The notes below the pieces were generated by a model, which searched no databases, had not been told where the DNA came from, and worked only from the letters and a program-made list of their open reading frames with translations. Source: an uncultured Collinsella sp. (GTDB lineage: Bacteria > Actinomycetota > Coriobacteriia > Coriobacteriales > Coriobacteriaceae). Taken from it: DNA of 6,711 bases. Shown here piece after piece: positions 4,319 through 6,711 of the stretch (positions within the stretch are counted from its first letter, which is position 1; each line of letters opens with the position of its first letter). The translations under genes were made by a program, and so were the position numbers. The stretch covers positions 1 through 6,711 of the forward strand of contig URWS01000081.1 in the NCBI GenBank assembly GCA_900551605.1. The letters run 5' to 3'.

Positions 4319-5917
4319 ATGGATCAAAAGGCTTCCGCAAAGGTCCTCGTACTCGACTTTGGTGCGCAGTACGGTCAGCTCATTGCCCGTCGCGTCCGCG
4401 ACCTCAACGTGTATTCCGAGATTGTCCCCTGCGACATCTCGGCCGACGAGATTCGCGAGATGAACGCCTCTGCGCTCATCCTTTCCGGCGGCCCGGCTTC
4501 TGTGTATGCCGAGGACGCTCCGTCCATCGACCCCGCCATCTTTGACCTGGGCCTTCCCGTCCTGGGCTTTTGCTACGGCCATCAGATCACGGCCGTGACG
4601 CTCGGCGGCAAGGTCGGCCACTCCGAGGTGGGCGAGTACGGCCGCGCCACCATCACGCGCACGGCCGGCGCCAAGCTCTTTAACTCTACGCCTATGGAGC
4701 AGACCGTGTGGATGAGCCACCGCGACGCCGTTTCCGAGGTGCCCGAGGGCTTTACCGTTACCGCCAGCACCGACGTGTGCCCGGTTGCCGCCATGGAGTG
4801 CCCCGAGCGCAAGATTTTCACCACGCAGTTCCACCCCGAGGTCAAGCACTCCGAGTACGGTCAGCAGCTGCTGAGCAATTTCCTGTTTGAGATCTGCGGC
4901 CTGGAGCCCAACTGGAGCATGGACAACCTGGTCGAGACCATGACGGCCGAGTTCCGCGAGAAGGTCGGCGACGACCGCGTGATTCTGGCCCTGTCCGGTG
5001 GCGTCGACTCCTCCGTCGTAGCTGCGCTGGGCGCTCGCGCCGTGGGCAAGCAGATGACCTGCGTGTTTATCAACCACGGCCTGCTGCGCAAGGGCGAGCC
5101 CGAGCAGGTGGAGGAGGTCTTCACCAAGCAGTTCGACGTCGACTTCATCCACGTTCACGCCGAGGACCGCTATGCCGAGCTTCTGGCCGGCGTGACCGAG
5201 CCCGAGGAGAAGCGCCGCATCATCGGTACGCAGTTCTGGAAAGAGTTCTTCGCCGTGGCGCAGCAGCTCGAGACCGATGGCAAGCCGGTCAAGTACCTGG
5301 CTCAGGGCACTATCTACCCCGACATCATCGAGTCCGGCGCTCGCAAGACGGGCGGCAAGACGGCCACCATCAAGAGCCATCACAACCTGATCCCGTTCCC
5401 CGATGGCGTGCACTTCGACCTCATCGAGCCGCTCGATCACTTCTTTAAGGACGAGGTCCGCGCGCTTGGTCTGGCGCTGGGCCTGCCGGCTCACATCGTG
5501 TTCCGTCAGCCCTTCCCGGGCCCGGGTCTGGCCATCCGCATCATCGGTGCGGTCGACAAGGAGAAGCTCGAGATTCTCAAGAACGCCGACGCCATCGTGC
5601 GCGAGGAGCTCGACGCCTACAACCAGCGTCTGTTTGAGCAGACCGGCGAGCGCAACTCCGAGCACAGCTGCTGGCAGTACTTTGCGGTCCTGCCCGACAT
5701 CAAGTCCGTCGGCGTTATGGGTGACGAGCGCACCTACCAGCGCCCGATCATCCTGCGTGCCGTCGAGTCCAGCGATGCCATGACCGCCGACTGGGCCAAG
5801 CTGCCCTACGACGTGCTGGCCCGCATCTCTGGCCGCATCGTTGCCGAGGTTCCCGGCGCCAACCGCGTGTGCTACGACATTACATCTAAGCCGCCCGCGA
5901 CCATCGAGTGGGAGTAG
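4319..5917 (+). CDS. guaA: GMP synthase (glutamine-hydrolysing)
   Basis: The 532-aa enzyme converts XMP, ATP and glutamine to GMP, the last step of guanine nucleotide synthesis (EC 6.3.5.2), in the cytosol. The class I glutamine amidotransferase domain (about 8-195) shows GGPAS (57-61), nucleophile Cys85 in GFCYGHQ, and His172/Glu174 in QFHPEV. The ATP pyrophosphatase domain starts near 200 with the PP-loop LSGGVDSS (225-232). The dimerisation domain (about 405-532) ends in the near-invariant TSKPPATIEWE. Two minor oddities: CYGHQ replaces the commoner CYGMQ, and about ten extra residues around 437-449 (LFEQTGERNSEHS) lie before the WQYFAVLPD segment, which explains a length above the usual 510-525. 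Translation starts at ATG 4319 with a strong ribosome site. The gene is monocistronic, divergent from ansA, and followed by an intrinsic terminator. Confidence 0.98.
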   Translation: MDQKASAKVLVLDFGAQYGQLIARRVRDLNVYSEIVPCDISADEIREMNASALILSGGPASVYAEDAPSIDPAIFDLGLPVLGFCYGHQITAVTLGGKVGHSEVGEYGRATITRTAGAKLFNSTPMEQTVWMSHRDAVSEVPEGFTVTASTDVCPVAAMECPERKIFTTQFHPEVKHSEYGQQLLSNFLFEICGLEPNWSMDNLVETMTAEFREKVGDDRVILALSGGVDSSVVAALGARAVGKQMTCVFINHGLLRKGEPEQVEEVFTKQFDVDFIHVHAEDRYAELLAGVTEPEEKRRIIGTQFWKEFFAVAQQLETDGKPVKYLAQGTIYPDIIESGARKTGGKTATIKSHHNLIPFPDGVHFDLIEPLDHFFKDEVRALGLALGLPAHIVFRQPFPGPGLAIRIIGAVDKEKLEILKNADAIVREELDAYNQRLFEQTGERNSEHSCWQYFAVLPDIKSVGVMGDERTYQRPIILRAVESSDAMTADWAKLPYDVLARISGRIVAEVPGANRVCYDITSKPPATIEWE

Positions 5918-6032
5918 GCTGATAGGGTTCTGACCTGCACTTTTGAGTGCCGCACTGTGCCGCTGAGTTTCGTTTCGTACGAGAGTCATGGCAAAGCCGC
6001 CAGCGACGGCGGTGAGTAAATACGGTAATCTG

Positions 6033-6065
6033 GCCTCCGTTCCCGCGTTGGGACGGAGGCTTTTT
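6033..6065 (+). terminator. Intrinsic terminator downstream of guaA
   Basis: GCCTCCGT (6033-6040) pairs with ACGGAGGC (6053-6060). One bulged T (6041) is followed by a CCC/GGG extension (6042-6044 with 6050-6052) and a 5-nt loop. TTTTTCTTT follows immediately (6061-6069). This is a textbook Rho-independent terminator on the + strand. It sits 115 nt after the guaA stop; the interval contains only small stems (GCACT/AGTGC at 5937-5950 and CCGCC/GGCGG near 5998-6012) and no convincing gene. Confidence 0.9.
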
Positions 6066-6228
6066 CTTTGCCGTTTTACTCCCTTTCACCTGCGATTTCG
6101 CGATTTACTCCCCGTATTTCAAGACGACAAGGCACGGGGCGGTATTCGGAGGAACGGGAGTAAAGATTTATCCCGAATGAGTAGACGCGCGATTTTTGTC
6201 CCCGAGAACGAAACGAGGCCGTTTCGGG

Positions 6229-6265
6229 GCCCGTGAAACTCAAATCGAACTCAACGGGCGTTTTT
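6229..6265 (+). terminator. Weak terminator-like hairpin in the motif region
   Basis: GCCCGT (6229-6234) pairs with ACGGGC (6254-6259), followed by one G and TTTTT (6261-6265). The stem is only 6 bp with a 19-nt loop. It immediately follows the CGAAACG/CGTTTCG stem-loop at 6209-6226. If real, it would imply a short transcript from within the motif region on the + strand. Confidence 0.3.
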
Positions 6266-6397
6266 ACGGTCTCCGTACGGCGTTTCCCCAGGTGGTTAAT
6301 GGGGAGTAAAGAATCTCGCCGCCTCAATGAAAACGGGAGTAATCAGGGGAAATGCCGCAGTGTACTGCCGTGTGCCGCCATGTAAGCCACCGCGTCA

Positions 6398-6447
6398 TTT
6401 ACTCCCCATTTACGCTTGAAATGCCTTTGCATGCAATGGGGAGTAAA
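6398..6447. repeat. Perfect 13-bp inverted repeat of the GGGAGTAAA motif
   Basis: TTTACTCCCCATT (6398-6410) and AATGGGGAGTAAA (6435-6447) are exact reverse complements around a 24-nt loop, which has its own small stem ATGC/GCAT (6421-6424 with 6429-6432). The same 13-mer recurs exactly at 6298-6310, so the 6398 arm can pair equally with either. No T-tract follows on either strand, so it is not a standard intrinsic terminator of the minus-strand gene ending at 6535. Confidence 0.75.
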
Positions 6448-6534
6448 AACTCAGCTTACGCAGGAGCGAGCGGAGCTCACCGCCTAGCCTGGCGTCCTGA
6501 TTCGGTTGCGTTGATTGCGAAATGCGGGGAGCCG

Positions 6535-6711
6535 TTACAGCAAGGCTTTCCAGTCCTCGTACTCGTCGGCGTCGATCTCGCCGTTCTCGAGCCGTGCGCG
6601 CTTCTCTGCCCACAACTTGATCGCCATCGCGGCTTTGGGCGCGTGCGGCGCCTTGGGGTTCAGGGAGAGCCCCGTGCCGTCGGCTGCGGGCACGATGCCG
6701 AATGAGTCCTC
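6535..6711 (-). CDS. Partial CDS, C-terminal 58 codons, unrecognised protein
   Basis: On the minus strand an open frame enters at the right edge and stops at TAA (6537-6535). Codons are strongly G/C-ending as in the other genes here. The visible residues run from a Gly/Pro-containing segment (about 1-25, with LNPKAPHAPKAA) into a charged helix ending RLENGEIDADEYEDWKALL. That ending resembles the short SHOCT-like C-terminal helical motif (L-x-x-G-x-I-x-x-x-E-(Y/F)-x-x-x-K), found at the ends of many unrelated bacterial proteins. The main domain lies outside the window, so function cannot be given. The gene reads toward the motif cluster, which forms its 3' flank. Confidence 0.7.
   Translation of the reverse strand, partial: EDSFGIVPAADGTGLSLNPKAPHAPKAAMAIKLWAEKRARLENGEIDADEYEDWKALL

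Larger units (their letters stand above)
6075..6447. repeat. Cluster of seven GGGAGTAAA motifs in both orientations, non-coding
   Basis: Minus-oriented copies (TTTACTCCC) lie at 6075-6083, 6104-6112 and 6398-6406. Plus-oriented copies lie at 6156-6164, 6302-6310 and 6439-6447, with a one-mismatch copy (GGGAGTAAT) at 6335-6343. The wider consensus is AA(T/C)GGGgAGTAAA. Degenerate relatives occur at 6012-6020 and 6167-6174. A second recurring word, CGCGATTT, lies at 6099-6106 and 6188-6195. The stretch 6066-6534 is clearly less GC-rich than the genes around it, and no frame in it looks coding. It also holds a perfect 7-bp stem with tetraloop at 6209-6226. Spacing is irregular. I do not recognise the family; it may be a REP/MITE-like repeat cluster, a multi-site operator, or a structured RNA. 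Confidence 0.7.

Noticed and set aside
4271..5989. 572-codon open frame on the minus strand opposite guaA
   Set aside because: Same antisense effect in GC-rich DNA. GuaA on the + strand is unambiguous over its full length.
6075..6447. CRISPR array
   Set aside because: The repeated word is 9-13 nt, occurs in both orientations, and its spacing is irregular.
6352..6705. 117-codon + frame at the right edge
   Set aside because: Its second half is antisense to the better-supported minus-strand frame ending at 6535, and its first half runs through the repeat cluster.

Overview
The window looks like one short contig from a GC-rich anaerobic actinobacterium. The protein sequences and strong G/C third-position bias fit a gut Coriobacteriia member, most likely Collinsella or a close relative. 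This is inferred from remembered protein character, not from a search. Positions 1-48 are not genomic: they match an Illumina Nextera (Tn5) P7 adapter including an i7 index, so the left edge is a sequencing artefact that truncates the first gene.

Layout, left to right. (1) 51-737 (+): 3' part of a gene for a protein with two [4Fe-4S] ferredoxin clusters and a charged helical tail. (2) 765-814: a GC-rich hairpin abutting a -10 box. (3) 852-1928 (+): ychF, followed 11 nt later by a small DUF1648-type membrane protein (1940-2323). These look like a two-gene operon ending at an intrinsic terminator (2371-2424) that lies inside the 3' end of the next, convergent gene. (4) 2333-2722 (-), an unrecognised 129-aa protein, and 2799-3017 (+), a 72-aa XRE-type repressor, diverge from a perfect 24-bp palindrome (2746-2769), the likely operator. 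(5) 3039-4052 (-): cytoplasmic type I L-asparaginase, convergent with the XRE gene. (6) 4319-5917 (+): guaA, GMP synthase, with a strong intrinsic terminator at 6033-6065. (7) 6066-6534: non-coding, visibly less GC-rich, carrying seven copies of a GGGAGTAAA motif in both orientations plus several stem-loops. (8) 6535-6711 (-): the C-terminal 58 codons of an unrecognised protein running off the right edge.

Most of the window is housekeeping: translation-associated ATPase, purine synthesis and asparagine catabolism. The accessory parts are the divergent XRE/hypothetical pair, whose codon use in the XRE gene is looser than its neighbours, and the motif-rich stretch downstream of guaA. The latter is the best candidate for undescribed biology. 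YchF also appears to carry Arg at residue 114, where better-known homologues have the catalytic His.
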